Positions 9,369 through 17,462 of a stretch of 64,000 nucleotides of DNA are shown here, piece by piece. This stretch comes from Thalassomonas viridans (GTDB taxonomy: Bacteria; Pseudomonadota; Gammaproteobacteria; Enterobacterales; Alteromonadaceae). Within the stretch, counting starts at the first letter, position 1; each line of letters opens with the position of its first letter. A model generated the notes under the pieces. The model searched no databases and had not been told where the DNA came from. It saw nothing but the letters and a program-made list of their open reading frames with translations. The position numbers and the translations under genes are program-made. Where the stretch lies: positions 1,798,001 through 1,862,000 of the forward strand of contig NZ_CP059733.1 in assembly GCF_000948985.2 (NCBI RefSeq), written 5' to 3'.

Positions 9369-9550
9369 TTTTTTAAAGGCATAAATCGCCCGGTTATCAA
9401 GGCTTGGGTGAAGCAGCTATAGCAATATTCCAATGAAAAGGTAAGATGTTTATGTCTTGCCTTTTTTTGTCGCCGAAACCCGCCGTGCCCGTGCCCGTGC
9501 CCGGGCCGGGGACGGAAATCGACAGCCGGGACAAAAAAGAGGATATGCCG

Positions 9551-10003
9551 ATGAAAATATGGGTCGATGCCGATGCCTGCCCTGTGGTAATTAAAGAAAT
9601 TCTGTTTAAGGCCGCAGAGCGTACGCAAACCCGAACGACTTTAGTCGCCAACCATTTTATGCGTACGCCGCCGTCGCGGGTGATCAGCTTTAAACGGGTG
9701 GCATCCGGCTTTGATGTCGCCGATGACGAAATCGTCAAAAATGTTTGTCCGCAAGATCTGGTGGTTACCGCCGATATTCCGCTGGCGGCGGAGGTCATTG
9801 AAAAACAGGCTTATGCGCTAAGCCCGCGCGGCGAGCTTTTTACCCAAGCCAATATCAGGCAAAAACTTAATATGCGTGATTTTATGGATACCATGCGTGC
9901 CAGCGGCGAACAAACCCAGGGACCGCCGCCGCTGAGTCAAAGTGACCGCCAGGCGTTTGCCAACCACCTGGATACCTTGCTAAGGCGCCATGCAGGTCAG
10001 TAA
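9551..10003 (+). CDS. yaiI: YaiI/YqxD (UPF0178) family protein
   Basis: A 150-residue protein starting [20 protein letters not shown], the UPF0178 (DUF188) signature, with the conserved [11 protein letters not shown] and [10 protein letters not shown] segments and [12 protein letters not shown]. The frame is open further upstream (to 9446), but AGAGGA at 9537-9542 sits eight bases before ATG 9551 and homologues begin at this residue. The family has a PIN-like fold; a biological role is not firmly established. The open upstream part encodes a GTGCCC microrepeat that is probably untranslated. Confidence 0.9.
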   Translation: MKIWVDADACPVVIKEILFKAAERTQTRTTLVANHFMRTPPSRVISFKRVASGFDVADDEIVKNVCPQDLVVTADIPLAAEVIEKQAYALSPRGELFTQANIRQKLNMRDFMDTMRASGEQTQGPPPLSQSDRQAFANHLDTLLRRHAGQ

Positions 10004-10131
10004 TCCGTGTTGCTTGTTGAGGGGGGAATTGTCATAAATTTGCCGTAAAAACTTAATAAATAACGCCTTTTAATGTCATCTGACCAGCTTAAGGTTGAGT
10101 TTTTTATTTAACAGTTCAGGTTAACAATTAG

Positions 10132-11469
10132 ATGAAGAATTTTGCCGTTAATTTATCCGTCATTACCCTGGCCATGCTGCTGACGGCCTGTGAAGATGAA
10201 GAAGTTAAAGTGGTTGAAGTAGACAAGCCGGTGATTGTCGAAAACACCGTGACCCTGGTCGAGCGGGTGGAAGTGCCGGTGCTGGTTCCCTCCGAGGACG
10301 AAACCGGGGTGCAGCTGGGCAGCCGGCCGTACTTCCTGGTGGATGCCCTGCCTGCCGGCGAGTTAAAAACCAAGCTGCAGCAATGCAGCGACGGGCCTTT
10401 TTACCGTACTGACTTTTCTATCGGCCACCGCGGCGCGGCGATGCAATACCCGGAACATACCAAAGAGTCTTATATCGCGGCCGCGAGAATGGGGGCGGGC
10501 ATTGTTGAATGTGACGTAACCTTTACCAAAGATCAGCAGCTGGTTTGCCGTCATTCGCAATGCGATTTGCATACCACCACCAATATCCTGGCCATGCCTG
10601 AAATTGCCGCTTCGTGCAGCACGCCATTTATCGGCGCCGATGTGGAAAATAACGTACCCGCCCGGGCAAAATGCTGCACCAGCGATATTACCCTGGCGCA
10701 GTTTAAACAGCTCAAGGGCAAAATGGACGCCGCCAATGCTATGGCAGCCACGGTAGCAGGCTATATGGATGCCACGCCAAGCTGGCGCACCGACTTATAT
10801 GCCAGTGAAGGCACCTTGATGACCCATGCCGAGAGTATCGAACTCTTTAAAGCGCTGGGGGTAAAAATGACGCCTGAGTTAAAATCCCCGAGTGTGACTA
10901 TGCCGTTTAACGGTTTTAGCCAGCAGGATTATGCCCAGAAAATGCTCGACGAATATAAGGAAGCCGGGGTGCCCGCTGCCGATGTCTATCCCCAGTCATT
11001 TAATCTGGCGGACGTCGAATACTGGATCGCCAATGAGAGCGAATTTGGCCAGCAGGCCGTGTTCCTGGACGGGCGTTATGACGATGAAAGCTTTGATATC
11101 ACCAATGCCGAGACCTGGTCGCCGGGCATGGCCGAGCTGGCCGCCGACGGGGTGAAGATCATTGCACCGCCTCTGTGGATGCTGGTGACCCTGGACAGCG
11201 ACAATAATATAGTACCGTCTGAATATGCCAAGCAGGCTAAAGCGGCCGGGCTGGATATTATTACCTGGACCCTGGAGCGTTCCGGGCCGCTGGCCGATGG
11301 CGGCGGCTGGTATTACCAAACCATCAGTGAAGTGATCAACAATGACGGCCAGCAACTGGAGCTTTTGGATGTACTGGCCCAGCAGGTGGGGGTGATCGGC
11401 GTTTTTACCGACTGGCCGGGTACCGTCAGTTATTATGCCAGCTGCATGAAGATGCCGCTTAGCAGCTAA
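10132..11469 (+). CDS. Lipoprotein glycerophosphodiester phosphodiesterase
   Basis: A 445-residue protein with a lipoprotein signal (TLAMLLTAC, lipid-modified Cys at about 20) followed by an acidic linker. The catalytic GDPD domain starts at [19 protein letters not shown] and has [20 protein letters not shown] with the metal-binding Glu/Asp pair and [11 protein letters not shown]. It should hydrolyse glycerophosphodiesters to glycerol-3-phosphate and an alcohol at the outer membrane or in the periplasm. An insertion with several Cys (about residues 160-185) is larger than in cytosolic GDPDs. A GC-rich hairpin follows. Confidence 0.88.
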   Translation: MKNFAVNLSVITLAMLLTACEDEEVKVVEVDKPVIVENTVTLVERVEVPVLVPSEDETGVQLGSRPYFLVDALPAGELKTKLQQCSDGPFYRTDFSIGHRGAAMQYPEHTKESYIAAARMGAGIVECDVTFTKDQQLVCRHSQCDLHTTTNILAMPEIAASCSTPFIGADVENNVPARAKCCTSDITLAQFKQLKGKMDAANAMAATVAGYMDATPSWRTDLYASEGTLMTHAESIELFKALGVKMTPELKSPSVTMPFNGFSQQDYAQKMLDEYKEAGVPAADVYPQSFNLADVEYWIANESEFGQQAVFLDGRYDDESFDITNAETWSPGMAELAADGVKIIAPPLWMLVTLDSDNNIVPSEYAKQAKAAGLDIITWTLERSGPLADGGGWYYQTISEVINNDGQQLELLDVLAQQVGVIGVFTDWPGTVSYYASCMKMPLSS

Positions 11470-11494
11470 TACTTCTTTTTAGCTGAAGGATAAA

Positions 11495-11526
11495 GCGCCG
11501 GGTAAGCCAGCATGTTTACCCGGCGC
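11495..11526 (+). terminator. Hairpin after the GDPD gene
   Basis: A perfect 11-bp stem GCGCCGGGTAA / TTACCCGGCGC with a 10-nt loop, 26 bp after the stop. It lacks a T-tract, so termination may be weak or Rho-assisted. Confidence 0.55.
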
Positions 11527-11623
11527 AGGTAAAATATTCAGGCTGCCGGCCCCGGTGATGTTATTAGACCTCGTCTGTTTTTATCTTTATAATCAAAGGT
11601 AAAGTTTTTGCAGGTAAGCCGCT

Positions 11624-12241
11624 ATGTCAGTCTCAGAGTCAGCATCCGAGCGTGATTCGAAGTTACAACAGTTCAATGAATTTTTCTCGATAGAAAATGA
11701 ATTTACCGTAAACCTTATTCCACTTGATGCCGATCAGGTGCCGGATTATCACGAGTTTATGGAAAGGATCCCCTTACCCTTTAAGATTTCCAGCGATATT
11801 TCCAGTGTCGATCAGTCGGCATTAAGGCCGCTCCAGGGATTAAGCGGCGTTGCCAGCCACCTGGTGGATTTTTTAAACCACCAGGCGCAAAAAATCGACC
11901 TGCTGGTGGGTTATATCCTCAGCCAGCAGGATGATGAAAAATACCGTTACCAGGGAATCAAATTTGGCGGCGGGGGCATTATCTTTGCCGCCCCGGAGCA
12001 GTTCGACATCCACCAGATGCTGGAAATGAAGATGTTTTTCCTGCAGGACCATTGCGCGGTCTTTTGCCTGGGGGAAATTATCGATGTCGAGCGGCGCCAG
12101 GATACCAACCATTATAAAGTGATCTTTCACTATATCCGCGATGAAGACCGCGAAGTCTTAGTGCGCACCAGCTTGCATGAGCAATCCAAACAGCTGCAGT
12201 TGCTGGCCCAGCAGCGTAATAAGCAGTCCAGCAGCCAGTAG
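11624..12241 (+). CDS. Probable atypical PilZ-like protein
   Basis: A 205-residue soluble protein. The C-terminal half has GIKFGGGGIIFAAPEQFDIH, then MLEMKMFFLQDH and AVFCLGEIIDVER, an order of strands like a PilZ barrel (S/G-x-GG-I-x-F, then G/M-LELKL). The N-terminal RxxxR motif of canonical PilZ domains is not evident, so cyclic-di-GMP binding is uncertain. The C-terminus is Gln/Ser-rich. Start ATG 11624 has AGGTAAG upstream. Confidence 0.5.
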   Translation: MSVSESASERDSKLQQFNEFFSIENEFTVNLIPLDADQVPDYHEFMERIPLPFKISSDISSVDQSALRPLQGLSGVASHLVDFLNHQAQKIDLLVGYILSQQDDEKYRYQGIKFGGGGIIFAAPEQFDIHQMLEMKMFFLQDHCAVFCLGEIIDVERRQDTNHYKVIFHYIRDEDREVLVRTSLHEQSKQLQLLAQQRNKQSSSQ

Positions 12242-12286
12242 CTCCCGGCCGCTGGTGTTTTTGGCTGCGGGGACTGAAGCGGCGGG

Positions 12287-12634
12287 TTAACTCCCGTGGA
12301 TTTCCCGGCTGTCGGCCGGGGATTGTTCCCGGTTTTCCATGTCATAATCGCGCAGCACAGAGGCCACCCGGATGCGGTAGCCGTTAAAGATATCCTCTCG
12401 TCCTGCCTTCTGCGCCTGCCTGTGGGCCAGGGTATTGCGCCAGGCTTTGACCGCCTGCTCGTCCCGCCAAAAGGACAGCGACAGGTATTTATTCGGATCA
12501 TTCAGGCTTTGAAAGCGTTCCACCGAAATAAAGCCTTCGATATGGTGCAACTGTTGCTTTAACTCTCCCGCCAGGGTGAAATAATCGTCCTTGGTGTTGC
12601 TGCCAAGGCACACTTCGAAAATAACCGCTATCAT
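12287..12634 (-). CDS. Antibiotic-biosynthesis-monooxygenase (ABM) domain protein
   Basis: A 115-residue protein with a ferredoxin-like ABM fold: MIAVIFEVCLGSNTKDDYF, then GFISVERFQSLNDPNKYLSL and SFWRDEQAVKAWRNTLAHR. Members are small cofactor-independent oxygenases or haem-binding proteins; the substrate is unknown. It starts one base after the stop of the NIPSNAP gene and is translationally coupled to it. The divergent ArsR-type gene probably regulates both. Confidence 0.85.
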   Translation of the reverse strand: MIAVIFEVCLGSNTKDDYFTLAGELKQQLHHIEGFISVERFQSLNDPNKYLSLSFWRDEQAVKAWRNTLAHRQAQKAGREDIFNGYRIRVASVLRDYDMENREQSPADSREIHGS

Positions 12635-12635
12635 C

Positions 12636-12986
12636 TTAAGCTTGCTCCTGGCCGGCCCTTACTGCGGGCTGACAGAAGGTTTCCGGCACAGGCGTTAAAA
12701 AGCTGCGTTTTTCTTCCAGGATAAATTGCCTGGTTCGGGCAAAGGCAAAGTTTTGTTTGCCGCCGTCATCTTGTTTTAACCTGTGGCGGTATTGTTCATA
12801 AGCGGCCAGGGAAGGGAAGTTGATCAGGCCGTAGGCGATGTTATTGCTGCCTTCATGGGGGAGGAAATACCCGAGCAACTCTCCCTGGCAGGCGGGGATG
12901 ATCTCTCCCCAGTTTTTGGCATATTGGTGGAATTCGTCCAGCTGGGCAGGATCGAGTTTGTATTCGATAAAACAGGTGATAGTCAT
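12636..12986 (-). CDS. NIPSNAP-family protein
   Basis: A 116-residue protein with the dimeric alpha/beta-barrel pattern of [47 protein letters not shown] and [12 protein letters not shown]. Function is unknown. First gene of a two-gene operon with the ABM protein. The pair may be related enzyme subunits, since both are dimeric alpha/beta-barrel proteins; that is inference. Confidence 0.85.
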   Translation of the reverse strand: MTITCFIEYKLDPAQLDEFHQYAKNWGEIIPACQGELLGYFLPHEGSNNIAYGLINFPSLAAYEQYRHRLKQDDGGKQNFAFARTRQFILEEKRSFLTPVPETFCQPAVRAGQEQA

Positions 12987-13132
12987 TTGGTTTACCTCTT
13001 GTCATTGTCTGAATCAGGTTTTTGTCTATGTTAACGGCATGAAAATGTTATGCTTCGTTCCGGCCCGAAGTGTGCGAACATTTTTTATGGCAAGATAGCG
13101 GGCTTACATCATTAAAAATGGAGTCAGTTGAT

Positions 13133-13858
13133 ATGCAACAACCCGATATTGCAGCACTTTCGGCCATGATAGCCGAACCCGCCCGGGCAAAGATCCTGCT
13201 CGCCCTGATGGCGGGCAAGGCCCTGACGGCAACCGAGCTGGCCCTGGAGGGAGATATCACGGCACAAACCGCCAGCAGCCATTTGGCCAAACTGGTGGCC
13301 GGCAAGCTGTTGGTGGTACGCAAGCAGGGGCGGCATAAATATTTTCAGCTTGCCGACGCCGATATCGCCGGATTACTGGAAACCCTGCTGAATATTTCGG
13401 CGAAAAGCGCCCACCCGGGTGTGAAAACCGGGCCGGATGATGCCGGGTTAAGGCAGGCCAGGATCTGTTATGACCACCTGGCGGGGGAGCTCAGTGTCGC
13501 CCTTTACGATAGCCTGGTAAGCCGGGGACATATCCGGATAGTTGAAGATACCGGCCAGCCGCAGCTGGTGGTAACGGCGCAGGGGCAGGTCTTTTTTGCC
13601 GCTTTAGGACTGGATTTCGAGTTACTTACCGCCAAAAAGCGTCCCCTGTGCAAGGCTTGCCTTGACTGGAGTGAGCGGCGTTTCCACCTGGCAGGCGCCC
13701 TCGGCCGGTGGATATTGGATGATCTGCTAAACAAAGGCTGGGCAACCAGAGAGCCCGACAGCCGGGTAATACGTTTTAATAAAGCCGGGCTACAGCGCTT
13801 TTTCAGCCGTTATCAGCTGGCTTTGCCTGAAAATAGACTTGTAAAAACTAATTTGTAA
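13133..13858 (+). CDS. ArsR-family transcriptional regulator
   Basis: A 241-residue protein. The winged helix is at residues about 5-80 (AEPARAKILLALMAGKALTA, TASSHLAKLVAGKLLVVRKQ), followed by a long C-terminal domain with LCKACLDWSERRFHLAGALG. Frames open upstream, but ATG 13133 has GGAG nine bases before it. ArsR proteins of this longer type often sit divergent to ABM/NIPSNAP genes, as here. The paired Cys in the C-terminal domain could sense metal or redox state, but this is not certain. Confidence 0.87.
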   Translation: MQQPDIAALSAMIAEPARAKILLALMAGKALTATELALEGDITAQTASSHLAKLVAGKLLVVRKQGRHKYFQLADADIAGLLETLLNISAKSAHPGVKTGPDDAGLRQARICYDHLAGELSVALYDSLVSRGHIRIVEDTGQPQLVVTAQGQVFFAALGLDFELLTAKKRPLCKACLDWSERRFHLAGALGRWILDDLLNKGWATREPDSRVIRFNKAGLQRFFSRYQLALPENRLVKTNL

Positions 13859-13881
13859 AAGCTAACTTGTAAAAATAAGCA

Positions 13882-13900
13882 ACCTGACGTAAGGTAGGTA
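13882..13900 (+). promoter_or_regulatory. Predicted TetR operator, copy 1
   Basis: ACCTGACGTAAGGTAGGTA lies directly before the tetR ATG (13902) and overlaps its ribosome-binding region. It contains the dyad ACCT-N6-AGGT. Copy 2 upstream of the hydrolase is the same sequence in reverse orientation with two differences, which strongly suggests one regulator binds both. Confidence 0.75.
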
Positions 13901-13901
13901 T

Positions 13902-14480
13902 ATGAAACCAGCAAAAGATACCCGCAGTGAAATACTCGATGTAGCCCTGGATATGGTGCAGCGGCTGTCGATTAGCGGCGTCAGCTTCCAGGAGCTGGCC
14001 AGGCGTGTCGGCATTAAGAAAGGTAGCATGTATTATCACTTTGAAAGCAAAGACGATCTTTCCGTGGCGCTGATGGAAAGGGCCTGCGAAGATCTTAAGG
14101 CCAGCTTTGCCCGGGGCAGGGAAAAATCGCCTGTCCGCCGGCTCAGGTATTTTTTTTCCATCTATATCCATTATATCGGCCCGGGACATAAGATTTGCCC
14201 GGGAGGGGCTTTTGCCGCCGAATGGGAAAGCCAGTCCGCTCAGGTGCAGCAAAGCGTCAGGAAAGTGATCCAGGTACAGCAAAAGGGCGTGACCGAGATT
14301 ATCCAGGCCGGGCTTGACCGGGGAGAATTTACCGGTCACGGCCAGAGCGCTGAGGCACTGGCCTGCTGGGTCTTGTCCTGCCTGCAGGGGGCGGTACTGA
14401 TCAGCCGGGTGGAAGAGCAGGCGATGTCTTTTGACGCCAGTATTAAAGTGATTGAAAGTTATCTCAATATTAATGACTAG
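13902..14480 (+). CDS. TetR/AcrR-family transcriptional regulator
   Basis: A 192-residue repressor. The N-terminal HTH (LDVALDMVQRLSISGVSFQE, ARRVGIKKGSMYYHFESKDD) is canonical, and the ligand-binding part has HKICPGGAFAAEW and GAVLISRVEEQ, as in regulators of the small TetR_C group. A predicted operator overlaps its start and a matching site precedes the next gene, so it probably represses both itself and the alpha/beta hydrolase. The inducer is unknown. Confidence 0.92.
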   Translation: MKPAKDTRSEILDVALDMVQRLSISGVSFQELARRVGIKKGSMYYHFESKDDLSVALMERACEDLKASFARGREKSPVRRLRYFFSIYIHYIGPGHKICPGGAFAAEWESQSAQVQQSVRKVIQVQQKGVTEIIQAGLDRGEFTGHGQSAEALACWVLSCLQGAVLISRVEEQAMSFDASIKVIESYLNIND

Positions 14481-14536
14481 CGGGCCGGCGGCGATACAGG
14501 TATCGCCGCTTTGACCCGAAAAAATTTTACCTGCTT

Positions 14537-14555
14537 TACCTACCTGTCGTCAGGT
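14537..14555 (-). promoter_or_regulatory. Predicted TetR operator, copy 2
   Basis: TACCTACCTGTCGTCAGGT is the reverse complement of copy 1 except at two central bases (17 of 19 match). It lies 53 bp before the hydrolase start, in promoter position. Confidence 0.75.
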
Positions 14556-14608
14556 TTGTTTGTTCCGGCGTTAAGGCAAAGCAGGCTATCAACCAAGAGG
14601 ATTATCTT

Positions 14609-15478
14609 ATGAATCTAGCCTTGATGAGTTACCGCATAAAAAACCGGTTTATGAGTTTTATCGCCCCGTCGAGGACGGCCAGAAAGAACCTGGCTGTTTT
14701 TATGCGTCCGCGCCGCAGTGAACCTAAAGCCTGGGAGCAAAAAGCCGAAACCCGGGGAGAGCGTTTTAACCTTAGTCCGGACATCAGTGCCATTCGCTGG
14801 CAGCAAGATGAGCCGGCCACCAGTGCCCGGGAACCGGTGAAAAACCTGTTGCTGATCCATGGCTGGGAAAGCCGGGCGACGCAAATGTACGGTTTAGTGC
14901 CTAAACTGCTGGAGCTGGGCTACCGGGTGACGGCTGTGGATATGCCGGCGCACGGCAAGTCGCAGGGCAAAACCGCCAATGCCGAGCTGTTTGTACAGAC
15001 CTTGCTGCTGACCCAGGAGAAGCTGGGCAAGTTCGATGCAGTGGTCGGCCATTCCCTGGGGGCGGGGGCGGCAAGCCTGGCCTTGTCCCGGGGGCTGAAA
15101 ACCGACAAACTGGTGCTGGTTTCCGGGCCGTCTTCAATCGAAAATGTGCTCAGGCGTTTTTCTAAATTTGTCGGCCTCAACCGCAGGGCCACCAATAAAT
15201 TTATTGATTTTGCCGGCGAGCTGGTGGGAGTGCACCCCGAAGAGCTGGACGCCAGCAGGCAAAATGCCGGCAACCCGACTCCAACCCTGATAGTACATGA
15301 TATCGATGACAGGGAAGTGCCCATCAGTGAATCCCGGCGGTTACTACCGGCGTTTCAAAATGCCGAACTTTTCGAGACCCGGGGGTTAGGGCACAGGAAG
15401 ATCCTGAAATCGCCGCAGCTTAACGATAAAATCCACCGGTTTCTTTCCGTGGCGGCAGGCGGCGTCAATCCCTGTTAG
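14609..15478 (+). CDS. Alpha/beta hydrolase, TetR-regulated
   Basis: A 289-residue hydrolase. LLIHGWESRATQMYGLVPKL gives the HG oxyanion motif, VVGHSLGAGAASLAL the nucleophile Ser, HDIDDREVPI the likely acid and GLGHRKIL the catalytic His. The first 70 residues are basic and unusual (IAPSRTARKNLAVFMRPRRS). No signal peptide. Substrate unknown; the linked TetR suggests induction by a lipophilic compound that the enzyme removes, which is inference. Confidence 0.88.
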   Translation: MNLALMSYRIKNRFMSFIAPSRTARKNLAVFMRPRRSEPKAWEQKAETRGERFNLSPDISAIRWQQDEPATSAREPVKNLLLIHGWESRATQMYGLVPKLLELGYRVTAVDMPAHGKSQGKTANAELFVQTLLLTQEKLGKFDAVVGHSLGAGAASLALSRGLKTDKLVLVSGPSSIENVLRRFSKFVGLNRRATNKFIDFAGELVGVHPEELDASRQNAGNPTPTLIVHDIDDREVPISESRRLLPAFQNAELFETRGLGHRKILKSPQLNDKIHRFLSVAAGGVNPC

Positions 15479-15511
15479 TTTTGCCGATAGGGGGGCAGCA
15501 GATAGCTACTC

Positions 15512-16072
15512 CTATTTATCAGCCGGGTTGACTAAACCATAGAGGTAACTGTCATGCCAGGTATTGTTGATAAGGATGTCCGACTGCAATAAGCCTTCCC
15601 GCCTGAAAGCGAGTTTCTCCATGACTTTCCGGCTGGCAATATTATTTGTGGTGCAGGCGGCGACAAGCTTGCGCACTTTGACCTGCTCAAACAAAAAGCG
15701 GATCAGGGCTATGCCTGCTTCGGTGGCATAACCTTGCCCCTGGTTTTTGTTTAGCAGGGAGTAGCCCAACTCCATGCGCCGGTTTGCCTTACAGGCAAGG
15801 CGAAAGCCGAAGCTGCCGACAAAATCGTTACCGGCTTTACCGTACATCATTAAAGAGCACCACCGGCCTTCTTCCGCCTGCCAGGGGCCGGCCCTGAGGT
15901 TAAACTCTGTAGTTAACGCCTGTTCGTCCAAGATATCGCCGATATTGGCCATCAGCGCCGGATCTCCCTTGAGGGCCTTAAATTCATGCCAGTGACCTGT
16001 GGTCATGGGCACTAAGGTCAAGCGGCCGGTGGTTAGGGAAAAATTTTTATCCAGGTATTTTTCGGTATGCAT
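15512..16072 (-). CDS. GNAT-family N-acetyltransferase
   Basis: A 186-residue RimJ-type acetyltransferase: LTTGRLTLVPMTTGHWHEFK at the N-terminus, ELGYSLLNKNQGQGYATEAG (acetyl-CoA loop QGQGYA) and TNNIASRKVMEKLAFRREG at the C-terminus, then SDILINNTWHDSYLYGL. Substrate unknown. Convergent with the hydrolase and divergent from the SDR gene. Confidence 0.9.
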   Translation of the reverse strand: MHTEKYLDKNFSLTTGRLTLVPMTTGHWHEFKALKGDPALMANIGDILDEQALTTEFNLRAGPWQAEEGRWCSLMMYGKAGNDFVGSFGFRLACKANRRMELGYSLLNKNQGQGYATEAGIALIRFLFEQVKVRKLVAACTTNNIASRKVMEKLAFRREGLLQSDILINNTWHDSYLYGLVNPADK

Positions 16073-16174
16073 GGTCTGGTTGTTTTTATCAAATTTTATT
16101 TTTATTCTTGGTTGAGTTATCTGGTGCTCACCCCAAAGTAATACTATTAAATTGGTTTTTTAAAGGGAACTCTT

Positions 16175-16840
16175 ATGAATAAAACAGTTGTTATTACCGG
16201 CGCCAACCGCGGTATAGGCCTGGCTTTTGCGACCTTATACCAAAAGCAGGGGGCTAAGGTTTATGCCTTGTGCCGCAACAGCTCGGCTGAGCTTGACGCT
16301 TTGCAGGTGGAGGTAGTTACAGGTGTTGATCTGGCAACAGATCAGGGACTGGAAAACATGGTGGCCGCCCTTCGCGGGGTTAAAATAGATATTTTACTCT
16401 GTAATGCCGGTATTTTACGGGACGAGTCTTTAGGCGAGCTTAACTGCGCCACCATACGTGAGCAGTTTGAAGTCAACGCTCTGGCGCCGTTAAGGGTTGC
16501 GGATGCCTTGCTGGCCAATTTATCTTCCGGCAGTAAAATTGCTATGATCACCTCGCGCATGGGCTCTATCGCCGATAACGGCTCGGGGGGACGCTACGGT
16601 TACCGTATGTCCAAGGCGGCGCTAAATGCGGCATCTATGTCGCTGGCAAAAGATTTGGCGGGTCATAATATTGCCGTCGGCATCTACCACCCGGGTTATG
16701 TACAAACCGACATGGTCAATCACGGCGGGGATATCAGCGCCAGCGAATCCGCCGGTCGCTTAGTGGAGCTGATCGATAGCCTGACGCTGGCGGAGTCCGG
16801 CGTTTTTAAACATTCCAACGGCCAGGTCTTGCCCTGGTAG
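16175..16840 (+). CDS. Short-chain dehydrogenase/reductase
   Basis: A 221-residue SDR. The cofactor motif is TGANRGIGLAF, followed by LLCNAGIL (NNAG equivalent), and the active-site YRMSKAALN. The catalytic Ser is in MITSRMGS. Shorter than most classical SDRs and close to the C-factor/CsgA-type group. ATG 16175 has AGGGAAC upstream. Substrate unknown. Followed after 31 bp by the ATL gene, perhaps cotranscribed. Confidence 0.9.
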   Translation: MNKTVVITGANRGIGLAFATLYQKQGAKVYALCRNSSAELDALQVEVVTGVDLATDQGLENMVAALRGVKIDILLCNAGILRDESLGELNCATIREQFEVNALAPLRVADALLANLSSGSKIAMITSRMGSIADNGSGGRYGYRMSKAALNAASMSLAKDLAGHNIAVGIYHPGYVQTDMVNHGGDISASESAGRLVELIDSLTLAESGVFKHSNGQVLPW

Positions 16841-16871
16841 CGCTTTAGGTAAAGCTTAAGGAACAGAGAGC

Positions 16872-17228
16872 ATGACAATCAATCCCCACTATATCCGTAT
16901 CTGGCAAACGGTACAGTTGATCCCGCCGGGAAAGGTGGCCAGTTACGGCCAGGTTGCCGATCTGGCGGGGTTGCCGGGCAGGGCGCGCCTGGTGGGTAAA
17001 GCCCTGGGAAAAGTGCCGGAGGGCGGCTGGAAAGGCCAGCCGGTTCCCTGGTTCCGGGTGATTAATTCTGCCGGAAAAATCTCTTTTGCCGAGGGAAGCG
17101 AGCATTTTGTCCGGCAAAAACAGCAGTTGCAGGATGAGCAGGTAGTGGTGCTGGGCAGCCGCATTAAGCTAAAAGAGTTCCAGTGGCAGCCGGATCTGGC
17201 GGAGTTATTGTTCCAGCTGGAGTTTTAA
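16872..17228 (+). CDS. Alkyltransferase-like (ATL) protein, MGMT family
   Basis: A 118-residue protein of the MGMT DNA-binding domain: YIRIWQTVQLIPPGKVASYG, VGKALGKVP and VPWFRVINSAGKISF. The active-site PCHR of MGMT is replaced by PWFR, so the protein cannot accept alkyl groups; like E. coli YbaZ (Atl) it should bind O6-alkylguanine and recruit nucleotide excision repair. ATL proteins usually have PWHR; the Phe in place of His is a small variation. Confidence 0.92.
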   Translation: MTINPHYIRIWQTVQLIPPGKVASYGQVADLAGLPGRARLVGKALGKVPEGGWKGQPVPWFRVINSAGKISFAEGSEHFVRQKQQLQDEQVVVLGSRIKLKEFQWQPDLAELLFQLEF

Positions 17229-17244
17229 AAACAGTTGCTGTTTC

Positions 17245-17272
17245 AGCCGGCGTTTTGTCGGCTTTGTTTTTT
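17245..17272 (+). terminator. Terminator after the ATL gene
   Basis: AGCCG and CGGCT pair around a 9-nt loop, followed by TTGTTTTTT. Placed 17 bp after the stop. Confidence 0.75.
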
Positions 17273-17296
17273 CTGGCTTAGCTTTTTCCGGGCGGG

Positions 17297-17462
17297 CTAG
17301 GGCCTGTTTATCTTTGGCCGTGAATGATCTTTTTGGCTGTTTTTCCTCCTATCGGCGTTAGAAAAATGTCATGTAGAACAACTACACGTCCATTTTTCTG
17401 TCTTGATAGGCGAAAAAACCGCTCAAAAATCTCCATCCCCTCCAAAGATAAACAGGCCCTAG
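17297..17462. mobile_element. MITE-like element, copy 1 (166 bp)
   Basis: Perfect 21-bp terminal inverted repeats: 17297-17317 (core GGGCCTGTTTATCTTTGG) and 17442-17462. TA dinucleotides border the GGGCC ends, compatible with a TA target duplication as in IS630/Tc1-type MITEs. An inner dyad AGAAAAATG/CATTTTTCT makes the whole element foldable. A shorter, diverged relative is at 33202-33316. The right end overlaps the stop codon of the phospholipase gene. Confidence 0.8.

Noticed and set aside
9480..9505. GTGCCC microrepeat before yaiI as part of the protein
   Set aside because: A strong ribosome-binding site and the conserved N-terminus place the start at 9551, so the repeat is in the untranslated part.
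9397..9798. Frame antisense to yaiI
   Set aside because: Shadow of the well-supported yaiI gene; the composition reflects the complementary strand.
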